Under the pieces are notes generated by a model that was given only the letters and a program-made list of their open reading frames with translations, searched no databases and had not been told where the DNA came from. This document shows, one piece after another, positions 6,866 to 13,347 of a stretch of DNA of 13,347 nt; the stretch's first letter is position 1, and the number at the start of each line of letters is the position of its first letter. The DNA lies in the NCBI GenBank assembly GCA_015522885.1, contig WALJ01000116.1:1-13347 (forward strand), given 5' to 3'. This DNA is from Thermoplasmata archaeon (GTDB lineage Archaea; Thermoplasmatota; Thermoplasmata; WALJ01). Made by a program: the position numbers and the translations under genes.

Positions 6866-8136
6866 AAAAAATAAGAAGAGCGCTGGAAAAAGAAGGAATA
6901 GAGACGGACGAAGAAGCACTGAAAAAGGATTTCCAGAAGTATCTGGATTTCGACATAAGCCCTGACGAAGCAGAGCTCAGAATACTCAGAAAGCACGGCA
7001 TAATGCCCAGGGACGCTGCAAGAAAGAAGATAGGCGAGATAGGGATAGAACCGATATCCGTAACCGTCAGCGGAAAGATTGTGAGCATAAACTCCGCCGT
7101 ATCCACGGTCGACGGCGAAGAGCGAAAGAGATATTACGGCATAATCGGAGACGATACGGGAACCATACCGTTCGGTGCATGGAACACGGACCTTTCGAAT
7201 CTTTCCAAGGGAGACAGCGTCGAGATTGAGTCAGCCTTTGTCAGGGAGTGGAACGGAAACCCTCAGCTCAGGATAACCAAGAAGACGCGAATCGGGAAAA
7301 CAGAGGAAGATTTCGATGTAAAATTCTCGCAGAGAGCCTCCAGAGAGGCGAATCTCGCAGACATATCGGAAAGGGACAGGGTATCGATAAAAGCGAGGAT
7401 ACTCAGCATCGAAGAGCGGGAAATCACTGTCCGAGGGGAGAGCAAGACCATCTACTCGGGAATAATGGCGGATGAGAGCGCAAAAGTGCAGTTCACCGCA
7501 TGGAAGGATTTCGGACTGAAAACCGGAGATATAATAAGCGCCGACGGAGCCTATGTCCGCTCGTGGAAAGGAGTTCCTCAGATAAATCTCGATGAGGGAA
7601 TGACTATCGAAAAAATAGAGGAAGATTTCCCTACCATGGAAGAACTGGATGCCGGGAAGACGATGAAAATAGAGGATGCCGAAAATAAAACCGGAATGAC
7701 CGATGTCATATTCGAAGGCACCGCTATACAGATAAGAAACGGCAGCGGCCTGATATTCAGGTGCCCTAACTGCAGAAGAGTACTCCAGGACGGTGTGTGT
7801 CAGGTGCACGGCGAAGTGGAAGGAGTTCCCGACCTGCGGATAAAAGCCGTGATAGACGACGGGACCGGCGCGATAAATACAATCATAGGAAAGGCTCTGA
7901 CCGAGAAAGTTCTTGACAAGGACATCAAAAAATGCCTGAAAGAGGTGAGGGCGAAGATGGACAAGGGCATAATAGGAAAGCAAATAGAGTCCGTACTTGA
8001 GGCCATGCCCGTAAGAATAAGGGGAAATCTTGTCTCGGACGATAACGGCCACACTCTGATAGCCACGGACATAGAGATGGTGAAGGACGACCCCGCGGAG
8101 CGTGCCAGACATTTGATTGAGGAGTGGGGTGTTTAA
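6835..8136 (+). CDS. rpa: Replication protein A, single-stranded DNA-binding subunit
   Basis: The 433-aa protein has a helical N-terminus (1-68) followed by OB folds at about 73-152 and 180-262, marked by the parallel strings IPFGAW (111-116) and VQFTAW (218-223). A third OB region at about 290-415 contains a zinc finger with C310, C313, C322 and H325 (CPNCRRVLQDGVCQVHG). This is the layout of euryarchaeal RPA, which coats single-stranded DNA in replication, repair and recombination. In related archaea RPA works with a smaller partner encoded next to it, as here. The start is set by GGAGG at 6823-6827. The stop TAA at 8134-8136 abuts the next ATG directly, so the two genes are one operon. The leader carries a hairpin and a possible upstream ORF, suggesting post-transcriptional control. 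Confidence 0.9.
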   Translation: MEKEELALRIEKIRRALEKEGIETDEEALKKDFQKYLDFDISPDEAELRILRKHGIMPRDAARKKIGEIGIEPISVTVSGKIVSINSAVSTVDGEERKRYYGIIGDDTGTIPFGAWNTDLSNLSKGDSVEIESAFVREWNGNPQLRITKKTRIGKTEEDFDVKFSQRASREANLADISERDRVSIKARILSIEEREITVRGESKTIYSGIMADESAKVQFTAWKDFGLKTGDIISADGAYVRSWKGVPQINLDEGMTIEKIEEDFPTMEELDAGKTMKIEDAENKTGMTDVIFEGTAIQIRNGSGLIFRCPNCRRVLQDGVCQVHGEVEGVPDLRIKAVIDDGTGAINTIIGKALTEKVLDKDIKKCLKEVRAKMDKGIIGKQIESVLEAMPVRIRGNLVSDDNGHTLIATDIEMVKDDPAERARHLIEEWGV

Positions 8137-8982
8137 ATGATGAAAAGAGAGCTTGCATGGCGGATATTCGCAGAGGAATATGCAGCATCCACACTGGTGG
8201 AGACCTCGGAAGAGGAAAAGAGCCCTACCTATGTGATAAGTCCGCTGGGAGCAAGAATGAACCGGCTCTTCGTGGTCGGAACACTTGTGGAAGTGATGAA
8301 TTACGGAAGCGATGAAGAGCCGATAGTAAAAGCGGTGATGGCCGACCCTACAGGGCATTTCTACCTGAATACCGGTCAGTATAACCAAGAAGCGGGATTT
8401 TCTTTGCTCAGGACAGATGTTCCGAATTTCGTGGCGGTCGTCGGAAAAGTGCATGTGTATGAGCCGGAACCCGGTGTTCTGAGGAGATACATAAGGCCGG
8501 AACTGGTCAAAACAGTGGACGAAAGCATGAGGAACAGGTGGATAGTGGACACTGTGGAATTTACAAAAGAGCGTATAGAGGCCGTAAAGGAGGCTCTCGC
8601 TCTTGAACAGCCGTCTCCGGAAACCCTGATATCTCTGGGCATACCGAAAAGACTGGCCATAGGAGCGGCCAAAGCTGTCGAGCACTACGGGGATGTGAAC
8701 ATAAACAGGTACTGGAGCACGATTTCCGAGGCTCTCAGATATGTGTTATCCGAAAAAGAGGACGAGACGGGAGAGGATGCGGAAATGGAGGTAAGAGAGA
8801 TTCTGGAAGCCGTGGCAAAAGGTGATGATGTATACTGGAAGGACCTGCGAGAGGCGGCAAAAGAGAGAGGCATAAAGGAAAGTCTGCTGGAAAGCGAGAT
8901 AGACAGGTTGATAAGGCAGGGGGTGCTTTACGAGAGAAAAATAGGTGAGGTGCTGAGAATAGACAGGGAAGACTGGAACTAA
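8137..8982 (+). CDS. RPA-associated protein (COG3390 family)
   Basis: The 281-aa protein matches the archaeal RPA-associated family in layout and position. It has an N-terminal tail (1-40), an OB-fold core (about 42-125, with GTLVEV, MADPTGHFYLNTG and FVAVVGKVHVYEP), a helical linker, an acidic stretch (206-217), and a C-terminal winged-helix-like block (about 217-277) ending in a strand pair QGVLYERKIGEVLRID. In euryarchaea this protein forms a complex with the large RPA subunit encoded just upstream, and the pairing is conserved. The start ATG 8137 follows the RPA stop without a gap. GGGGTG at 8127-8132 inside the RPA gene serves as SD, and a second ATG follows at 8140. The gene ends in a 4-nt overlap with the convergent TPR gene. 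Confidence 0.85.
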   Translation: MMKRELAWRIFAEEYAASTLVETSEEEKSPTYVISPLGARMNRLFVVGTLVEVMNYGSDEEPIVKAVMADPTGHFYLNTGQYNQEAGFSLLRTDVPNFVAVVGKVHVYEPEPGVLRRYIRPELVKTVDESMRNRWIVDTVEFTKERIEAVKEALALEQPSPETLISLGIPKRLAIGAAKAVEHYGDVNINRYWSTISEALRYVLSEKEDETGEDAEMEVREILEAVAKGDDVYWKDLREAAKERGIKESLLESEIDRLIRQGVLYERKIGEVLRIDREDWN

Positions 8983-9374
8983 GAGTGCATCATCTTAATG
9001 CATATCTCCTTTCCTTTTTCCGCCTTTTTTCTGTAATTTTCGTCCGGAGCAAGGGCTATGGCCTTTCCGAATGCTTTCAATGCCTGTTTGACATCTCCGA
9101 GAACCAGAAAGGAATAGCCTATGTTGAACCAGACCCTGTCATTATCGGGGTTCATCCTCAGAACGTTCCGGTATGCAACAAGGGAGCGCTCATATTCCCT
9201 CATCTGGGTGAATATGTAGCCTACGGTTATCCAGTATGCCTCCTTTTCCTCTATTTCCAGGAGCTCCTCGGCAACCTCCAGGGCATTGGCATACTCTCCT
9301 CTCTGAAGGTGCGTCTTCAGCAGTTTCGTCTGTTCTTCGAGCAGTTCCTTTGAAACATTGCCTTGAGGTGGCAC
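8979..9374 (-). CDS. Short tetratricopeptide repeat (TPR) protein
   Basis: The 131-aa protein is built of about three TPR units: roughly 13-44, 45-77 and 78-111. The clearest is VWFNIGYSFLVLGDVKQALKAFGKAIALAP. A charged C-terminal helix follows. TPR proteins are interaction scaffolds, and the partner is unknown. There is no signal peptide or membrane segment. The open frame extends far upstream, past the divergent MinD gene, but the codons before 9374 include a low-complexity Cys-rich stretch arising from an inverted repeat. I chose GTG 9374 because AACTTTTATC (9396-9405) is centred 26 nt before it, giving a leaderless transcript. The true start could differ. The stop overlaps that of the RPA-associated gene in CTAA. 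Confidence 0.75.
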   Translation of the reverse strand: MPPQGNVSKELLEEQTKLLKTHLQRGEYANALEVAEELLEIEEKEAYWITVGYIFTQMREYERSLVAYRNVLRMNPDNDRVWFNIGYSFLVLGDVKQALKAFGKAIALAPDENYRKKAEKGKEICIKMMHS

Positions 9375-9395
9375 GGTATGAAAAAGGCTTTCATT

Positions 9396-9405
9396 GATAA
9401 AAGTT
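9396..9405 (-). promoter_or_regulatory. TATA-like box for the TPR gene
   Basis: AACTTTTATC on the minus strand is centred 26 nt before GTG 9374, and it is what sets that start. Confidence 0.45.
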
Positions 9406-9447
9406 TCCCTGTTTTGGGCGAACTTAGGCTCAGCCTTCCGTAAGAAT

Positions 9448-9478
9448 CTGCAGACATGGTCGCAGTTGCAGTCTGCAG
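9448..9478. repeat. Inverted repeat between the TPR and MinD genes
   Basis: CTGCAGAC (9448-9455) and GTCTGCAG (9471-9478) are perfect 8-bp inverted copies separated by 15 nt. The repeat lies upstream of both divergent promoters, about 40 nt from each TATA-like box. It could bind a shared regulator. Confidence 0.45.
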
Positions 9479-9515
9479 GCGGATAATAATGCGATGTCCG
9501 CGGGATTCGGCAAAA

Positions 9516-9525
9516 CCTTCTTATC
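9516..9525 (+). promoter_or_regulatory. TATA-like box for the MinD/ferredoxin gene
   Basis: CCTTCTTATC is centred about 26 nt before ATG 9547. It is a weak box by sequence but correctly placed for a leaderless start. Confidence 0.35.
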
Positions 9526-9546
9526 TCTTCCGAAATTCGAGATAGC

Positions 9547-10413
9547 ATGCGCCAGATAACCGTGATAAGCGGAAAAGGAGGAACAGGAAAGACCAGCATA
9601 AGCTCCGCCATCGCCACGCTGGAGGAGAGGAAGGTGATAGCGGACTGCGATGTGGACGCACCGGACATGCACCTCATACTTCACCCCGAAGTGAAGGAGA
9701 GCGGGGATTTCTACGGCGGTGTAAGGGCGATAAAGGACGATTCCAAGTGCATAGACTGCGGTCTTTGCAGGCAGGTCTGCAGGTTCGATGCCGTGGACGA
9801 AAAGTTCGACATAGACCCGTTCAAATGCGACGGATGCGGTTTCTGCGCCTATGTGTGCCCGACAAAGGCCATAGAGATGAAGGAGAACCTTTCAGGTCAC
9901 TGGTATGTGTCAGAGACGGATTACGGGCCGATGGTGCACGCAAAGCTGGACATAGGCGAGGAGAACTCGGGGAAGCTGGTAACTGTTGTCAGGAACAAAG
10001 CCAGAATAATAGCGGAGAAAGAGGGCTATCCGTACATCGTGATAGACGGGCCTCCGGGCATAGGCTGTCCCGTGACATCCGCTATAACAGGCGTCGACGC
10101 GGTTCTCATAGTCACGGAGCCCACAATGTCGGGAATACACGATATGGAGAGGGTTCTCAAGGTGGCCAGACACTTCGGAACCGAGCCTTTCGTTCTGATA
10201 AACAGGTACGACCTGAACAGAGAGATGGCTGAGAGGATAGAGGATTACTGCAAGAAAGAATTCGTGCCGCTGGTCGGTACGATAGACTATGACCCCGATG
10301 TGACGAAGGCGATGGTGAACGGGCTGTCGATAACCCAGTACAGGCCGGACGGCAGAACCTCGAAAATAATAAAGAAGGCATGGGAGACGGTGAAAGAGAG
10401 TATGGAGACCTAG
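9547..10413 (+). CDS. MinD-superfamily P-loop ATPase with inserted ferredoxin domain
   Basis: The 288-aa protein begins with a deviant Walker A motif SGKGGTGKT (8-16). ADCDVDAPD (32-40) is typical of MinD/Mrp ATPases, and VIDGPPG (165-171) provides the Walker B-like motif. Between them sits a two-cluster ferredoxin: CIDCGLCRQVC (C68, C71, C74, C78) and CDGCGFCAYVCP (C94, C97, C100, C104), enough for two [4Fe-4S] clusters. This is the COG1149 architecture, common in anaerobic archaea and bacteria. Members are thought to act in Fe-S cluster handling or redox-linked regulation, but no precise role is established. Such genes often occur as tandem pairs; only one copy is visible here. It diverges from the TPR gene. 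Its TAG shares CTAG with the stop of the convergent helicase. Confidence 0.88.
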   Translation: MRQITVISGKGGTGKTSISSAIATLEERKVIADCDVDAPDMHLILHPEVKESGDFYGGVRAIKDDSKCIDCGLCRQVCRFDAVDEKFDIDPFKCDGCGFCAYVCPTKAIEMKENLSGHWYVSETDYGPMVHAKLDIGEENSGKLVTVVRNKARIIAEKEGYPYIVIDGPPGIGCPVTSAITGVDAVLIVTEPTMSGIHDMERVLKVARHFGTEPFVLINRYDLNREMAERIEDYCKKEFVPLVGTIDYDPDVTKAMVNGLSITQYRPDGRTSKIIKKAWETVKESMET

Positions 10414-12308
10414 CGTTCGAAGAAGGAGCGTACATCCTTTCCCGGATCCTCGCTCTTTAGCATCCTTATTCTGTCTGCGAGCTGCACGGCCCTTCTGTCG
10501 AGGATAACAGCCGTGCCTCTGTCTTCCTCCGTTCTTATGAGCCGCCCTATGGCTTGCAGCAGCTTTCTTATCGCAGGAGCTCTCACGGTGTACTCCCAGC
10601 CCTTCCCGAACTTCATGTCATAGTAGCGCTCCATAGCTCTCTGTTTTGCAGTCGGTTTCGGATACGGCAGCCCCACAATCACTTCGATCTCGAGTGCAGA
10701 GGAGGGAAAATCTATGCCCTCGCTTATTCTGCCGCCCATAACAGCCATTATCACGGCACCTTTCTCGGATTTGAAGCGCTCCACCTTCGCCATCATATCT
10801 CCCGTGCTTTCCCCTCTTTTTTCCACGAAAACCCTCTTTTCCGAGCTCAGGCGCAGGTGCCAGCCGTCGGAGAGAAATCTGTCCATCATCGAGAAGCTCG
10901 GGAAGAACACGGCGGCATTCCTTTTTTCAACGGAACTCACTTCGAAGGCGAGATCCTCGAGAACGGAGATGTTTGCGGCATTCCTTTTCAGTTCCTCGTA
11001 CCTCGTGGTGGCCGCAGGGCTGTAAAGAATGCGCAGGTTCTCTTCCGGAAACGGAGAGGGCACGGTTACGATATGCGTGTCGAAGGAAAGCCCTATGCTG
11101 TCCCTGTACTCGTCCATGGGCTCCAGCGTGCCTGACATGTGTATGCTCGAGTGCACGAGGTCCAGAACCTCGGTGGCAAGGCTTGCGTCCATGCAGTACG
11201 CTTCCAGTCTCGGGTTGTCCCCACCCCTCACGAGCTTTATGTATTCGTTGGCCTCAAGGTGCATCCAGAAGGAAAGGAAGTCTCCGAGCTTGTAGATGTA
11301 GGAGCGCGGCAGTTTTCCCTGCTCTTTCTTTTTCTCCCTTATCATGTCGCCGAAGTTCATCAGATTTGCAGCCATGAGGTCCAGCTTTCTGGAATTGGCC
11401 CTAAGTTCGGACATCAGCCTGCTTTCCAGCTCTTTCTCGGGTATGAAGGAATCCTCGGCCTCCTTCGGCAGGCACTCCTCCGCAATCCCTGTTATCGCAT
11501 CTCTTACGGCATCTGCGACATCTCCGACGCTCACGCCTTCCAGAACCTCGGGGTTGCCGAATCCTTTCATCTCCCCCTCCGCATTTGCAAGGCTCCTTAT
11601 GCTGAGTTCTGCGGAGACGAGGTCCCTTGCGAAGTCGGGGAGATTGTGCGCCTCGTCAACTATCACTATCAGGTCCTTTATCGAGACCCCCATCCACGAG
11701 AGCAGAGCCCTCCTTATTCCCGGGTTGAAGAAGTAGATGTACGGTGCCGAGACGAGAACGGAACCGCTTATGAGCTCTTTTGCAGCCTCGTAAGGACATA
11801 TCCTCTCTTCAAGGCAGAACTTCAGGAACTCTCCCGATGTCGGGCTCCTTTCCACAACCCAGTTCCTCAGGTTTTCGGTGTCGTATTCGAGCTTTGCCGA
11901 GTAATAAGGGCAGGCTTTCTCATCACCGTTCAGAACCCGCCGCTTCCTTTCGGAGCAGAGCTTGGCCAGTTCCTCGGATGTCCCTTTTCTCAGCTCTTCG
12001 TCGCTCCTTGCAAGCGGGCAGAGATTTGCCCTTCCCTGAAGTGGAATGCCGTATATTGCGGAGCGGTTGGCGCTCTTTATGGCTCTGAGCTCCGCCATCA
12101 CCTGATCCTGCTGGGAGTTGGTCCTCGTGAGATAAAGGACCTTCTTGCCGTTGTTTACGGCGTATTCAAGTGCTGGAAAGAGAGCGCTCACCGTCTTTCC
12201 CGTGCCCGTGCCGGCCTCCGCTATCAGGTGCCTGCCCTCGGAGAGCGCTCCGCTTATCGAGTCCATGAAATCTTTCTGGCCCCGTCTCGGCTCGTAAGGA
12301 AATTTCAC
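10410..12308 (-). CDS. XPD/Rad3-family Fe-S DNA helicase (DinG-like, superfamily 2)
   Basis: The 632-aa protein has the DEAD_2 helicase motifs: EAGTGTGKT (31-39, Walker A), LYLTRTNSQQ (58-67, Ia), VDEAH (217-221, DEAH box), HMSGTLEP (390-397, III), GGRISEGIDF (525-534, V) and QAIGRLIR (585-592, VI). Between motifs Ia and II lies the Fe-S domain. C97, C118, C133 and C171 match the order of XPD cluster ligands, with C171 in CPYE corresponding to the conserved CPY of XPD. C165 is an extra cysteine. The family unwinds DNA 5'-3' in repair and replication. Archaeal members of this size are called XPD or Rad3, and sequence reading cannot settle orthology against DinG. The start is GTG 12308, with a TATA-like box 25 nt upstream. 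The gene ends in the CTAG stop overlap. Confidence 0.9.
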   Translation of the reverse strand: MKFPYEPRRGQKDFMDSISGALSEGRHLIAEAGTGTGKTVSALFPALEYAVNNGKKVLYLTRTNSQQDQVMAELRAIKSANRSAIYGIPLQGRANLCPLARSDEELRKGTSEELAKLCSERKRRVLNGDEKACPYYSAKLEYDTENLRNWVVERSPTSGEFLKFCLEERICPYEAAKELISGSVLVSAPYIYFFNPGIRRALLSWMGVSIKDLIVIVDEAHNLPDFARDLVSAELSIRSLANAEGEMKGFGNPEVLEGVSVGDVADAVRDAITGIAEECLPKEAEDSFIPEKELESRLMSELRANSRKLDLMAANLMNFGDMIREKKKEQGKLPRSYIYKLGDFLSFWMHLEANEYIKLVRGGDNPRLEAYCMDASLATEVLDLVHSSIHMSGTLEPMDEYRDSIGLSFDTHIVTVPSPFPEENLRILYSPAATTRYEELKRNAANISVLEDLAFEVSSVEKRNAAVFFPSFSMMDRFLSDGWHLRLSSEKRVFVEKRGESTGDMMAKVERFKSEKGAVIMAVMGGRISEGIDFPSSALEIEVIVGLPYPKPTAKQRAMERYYDMKFGKGWEYTVRAPAIRKLLQAIGRLIRTEEDRGTAVILDRRAVQLADRIRMLKSEDPGKDVRSFFER

Positions 12309-12328
12309 GGGGTGGAAAAGAGCACCCG

Positions 12329-12338
12329 TATTAATAAG
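12329..12338 (-). promoter_or_regulatory. TATA-like box for the helicase gene
   Basis: CTTATTAATA on the minus strand is centred 25 nt before GTG 12308, predicting a leaderless transcript. Its TATTAATA core is nearly symmetrical and could also work rightward. Confidence 0.55.
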
Positions 12339-12343
12339 TCTCA

Positions 12344-12389
12344 GGGAGGTGGGTGAAAGTGTTATACCTCAGGCGGAGAGCACCCTCCC
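12344..12389. repeat. Bulged inverted repeat upstream of the helicase promoter
   Basis: GGGA (12344-12347) plus GGGTG (12351-12355) pair with CACCC (12381-12385) plus TCCC (12386-12389), a 9-bp stem with a 3-nt bulge. It lies just upstream of the helicase TATA box and could be a regulatory site or part of a small RNA. Confidence 0.4.
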
Positions 12390-12533
12390 AACATCTTTCA
12401 GGCCCCAGTTAATAATCCCATTTTCTTCCGTTTTTTCGAGGCATTAATCCGTGGAACCGACTTTGAAAAGAACATCCCTTCGAATCCTCCGCACCGTTTG
12501 GAAAGTTATGGCTCTGACTATAATTCCTATACC

Positions 12534-12549
12534 CTGCAGCTTGCTGCAG
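12534..12549. repeat. Near-perfect 16-nt palindrome upstream of the aconitase gene
   Basis: CTGCAGC-TT-GCTGCAG is symmetrical except for its central TT. As RNA it would form a hairpin with a CUUG loop, extended by ACC/GGT after a bulge. It is about 85-100 nt upstream of the aconitase TATA-like box, where an activator site could lie. Confidence 0.45.
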
Positions 12550-12633
12550 TTGGGTTCTTCATCGCCCGAACGGACTCCGAACATGTGAAAAATCTTTTCG
12601 GGCTGCACAGGAAGTGCATATACAGAAAATCCC

Positions 12634-12639
12634 TAAATA
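12634..12639 (+). promoter_or_regulatory. TATA-like box for the aconitase-family gene
   Basis: TAAATA is centred about 23 nt before ATG 12659. The spacing is slightly short, but the start is otherwise supported by the family's usual N-terminus. Confidence 0.4.
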
Positions 12640-12658
12640 CGAAACCTGATTTCCCTCC

Positions 12659-13347
12659 ATGTCCCACACAATAGCTCAGAAGATACTTGCCCGAGCTTCA
12701 GGGCTCGGAGAGGTGGAGGTCGGCCAGATACTTACGCCGGAGCCGGATTGGGTGATGAGCCATGACAATGCGGCGGCGATATCAAAGACATTCAAAAAGA
12801 TAGGTGTGGAGAAGGTCTGGAACCCCGAGAAGATAGTGATAATCCTTGACCATGTGGTTCCTCCCTCCACGCCGGAATACGCTCAGAACCATCTGGAAAT
12901 AAGAGAGTTCGTGGAAAAGCAGGGGATAAAGTACTTTCACGGCCTCAACGCCGGAATATGCCATCAGGTGATGGCCGAGAGGGGACACGATTTACCCGGC
13001 TCTCTCATACTCGGTTCTGATTCGCACACACCCACGGCCGGAGCTTTCAATGCATTCGCCACAGGAATAGGAAGGAGCGAAGTTGCTGCAATATGGGCTA
13101 CCGGACATCTCTGGCTCAGAGTACCGGAGAGCTTCGAGATAATCGTGAACGGAGCGATGCCGAAAGGGGTCCATGCAAAGGACCTCGCGCTCCACGTAAT
13201 CGGAGATATCAGGGCAGACGGTGCGAATTACATGTCCGTGGAGTTCAGGGGAGAGACGATAAGGAATATGAGCATCGCATCGAGAATGGTCCTCACGAAC
13301 CTTGCGGCTGAGATGGGTGCCAAAGCCGGAATAATGGATTACGATGA
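12659..13347 (+). CDS. Aconitase-superfamily dehydratase large subunit (LeuC/homoaconitase type), partial
   Basis: The gene runs off the window end; 229 residues of an expected roughly 420 are visible. Family signatures are clear: MSHTIAQKILARASG at the N-terminus, VMSHD (32-36), IILDHVVPPSTPEYA (61-75), NAGICHQVMAERG (97-109), LGSDSHTPTAGAFNAFATGIG (118-138), HLWLRVPE (150-157) and GADGANY-like IRADGANYMSVEF (184-196). These enzymes isomerise or hydrate 2-hydroxy acids with a [4Fe-4S] cluster and a separate small subunit. Leucine, lysine or methanogenic 2-oxoacid pathways are possible, and dimethylmalate-type dehydratases are related. The cluster cysteines lie in the missing half. The string SHTPTAGAFNAFA differs from the SHTCTYGA of well-known archaeal members, so I do not name it leuC. 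Confidence 0.85.
   Translation, partial: MSHTIAQKILARASGLGEVEVGQILTPEPDWVMSHDNAAAISKTFKKIGVEKVWNPEKIVIILDHVVPPSTPEYAQNHLEIREFVEKQGIKYFHGLNAGICHQVMAERGHDLPGSLILGSDSHTPTAGAFNAFATGIGRSEVAAIWATGHLWLRVPESFEIIVNGAMPKGVHAKDLALHVIGDIRADGANYMSVEFRGETIRNMSIASRMVLTNLAAEMGAKAGIMDYD

Larger units (their letters stand above)
12309..12658. other. Non-coding region between the divergent helicase and aconitase genes
   Basis: This 350-nt gap holds both promoters and two inverted repeats (12344-12389 and 12534-12549). It also has a T-rich tract with TTTTTT at 12431-12436 on the plus strand. A 26-codon frame (12508-12588) lacks a promoter or SD at the right place and I do not count it as a gene. No tRNA fold is present. 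Confidence 0.5.

Noticed and set aside
7231..8685. 484-codon open frame antisense to the two RPA genes
   Set aside because: The protein reads as low-quality Tyr/His/Arg-rich sequence with no family motif. The opposite strand encodes two well-recognised genes. It is a by-product of their codon use.
9375..9677. Cys-rich N-terminal extension of the TPR protein (CNCDHVC)
   Set aside because: These codons overlap the inverted repeat and the MinD gene start. A correctly spaced TATA-like box supports GTG 9374 instead.
11139..12356. 405-codon open frame antisense to the helicase
   Set aside because: It has no recognisable motif, and the helicase on the other strand has every expected motif.
12470..12500. 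TTCGAATCC resembling a tRNA T-loop
   Set aside because: The flanking 5 nt on each side are not complementary, and no acceptor, D or anticodon arms can be drawn.
120..12522. The 22-nt direct repeat as attachment sites of an integrated element
   Set aside because: The DNA between the copies carries chromosomal-type genes and no integrase, transposase or phage gene, and there is no tRNA at either end.
12508..12588. 26-codon frame upstream of the aconitase gene
   Set aside because: There is no SD, no TATA-like box at leaderless distance and no recognisable motif. It contains the palindrome, which better explains the sequence.

Overview
The window is archaeal chromosomal DNA, most likely euryarchaeal. 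This rests on a euryarchaeal-type RPA (three OB folds plus zinc finger) followed by its RPA-associated partner, an Fe-S XPD/Rad3-type helicase, a MinD-family ATPase with an inserted two-cluster ferredoxin, a DUF401 membrane protein and an archaeal-type homoaconitase/LeuC protein. TATA-like boxes lie about 23-29 nt before most first genes. Codon use is rich in ATA, AGA and AGG. I cannot fix the lineage. No rRNA, tRNA, CRISPR array, IS or phage gene is visible, and the content looks chromosomal rather than mobile.

Layout. 1-220: non-coding, with several short hairpins. 221-1441 (-): DUF401 membrane protein, divergent from 1576-2861 (+), a two-gene unit of a PHP-family phosphoesterase-like protein and a DUF2085 membrane protein. 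2858-5795 (-): a two-gene unit with a GCS2-type carboxylate-amine ligase followed by an amidohydrolase. 5862-6266 (-): probable HTH plus zinc-ribbon protein. 6317-6568 (-): very acidic 83-aa unknown protein with an operator-like palindrome at its predicted transcription start. 6835-8982 (+): RPA operon, preceded by a leader that may encode a basic 31-aa upstream ORF. 8979-9374 (-): short TPR protein. 9547-10413 (+): MinD/ferredoxin ATPase. 10410-12308 (-): XPD-like helicase. 12309-12658: non-coding, with two inverted repeats. 12659-13347 (+): aconitase-superfamily large subunit, cut by the window end.

Two structural regularities stand out. First, most first genes look leaderless, with a TATA-like box centred about 25 nt before the start codon. 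Internal operon genes carry a Shine-Dalgarno (SD) sequence instead. This rule decided several starts (1441, 6266, 9374, 12308). RPA and the acidic protein are the exceptions. Second, all three convergent gene pairs interlock their stop codons in exactly 4 nt (2858-2861, 8979-8982, 10410-10413), leaving no room for intergenic terminators.

Functionally the centre (RPA, its partner, XPD-like helicase) concerns single-stranded DNA handling. The flanks are metabolic or transport genes. The best candidates for something undescribed are the RPA leader with its possible leaderless uORF, the acidic protein with its palindromic operator, and the ligase/amidohydrolase pair. All assignments are from reading the sequence; no database search was possible.
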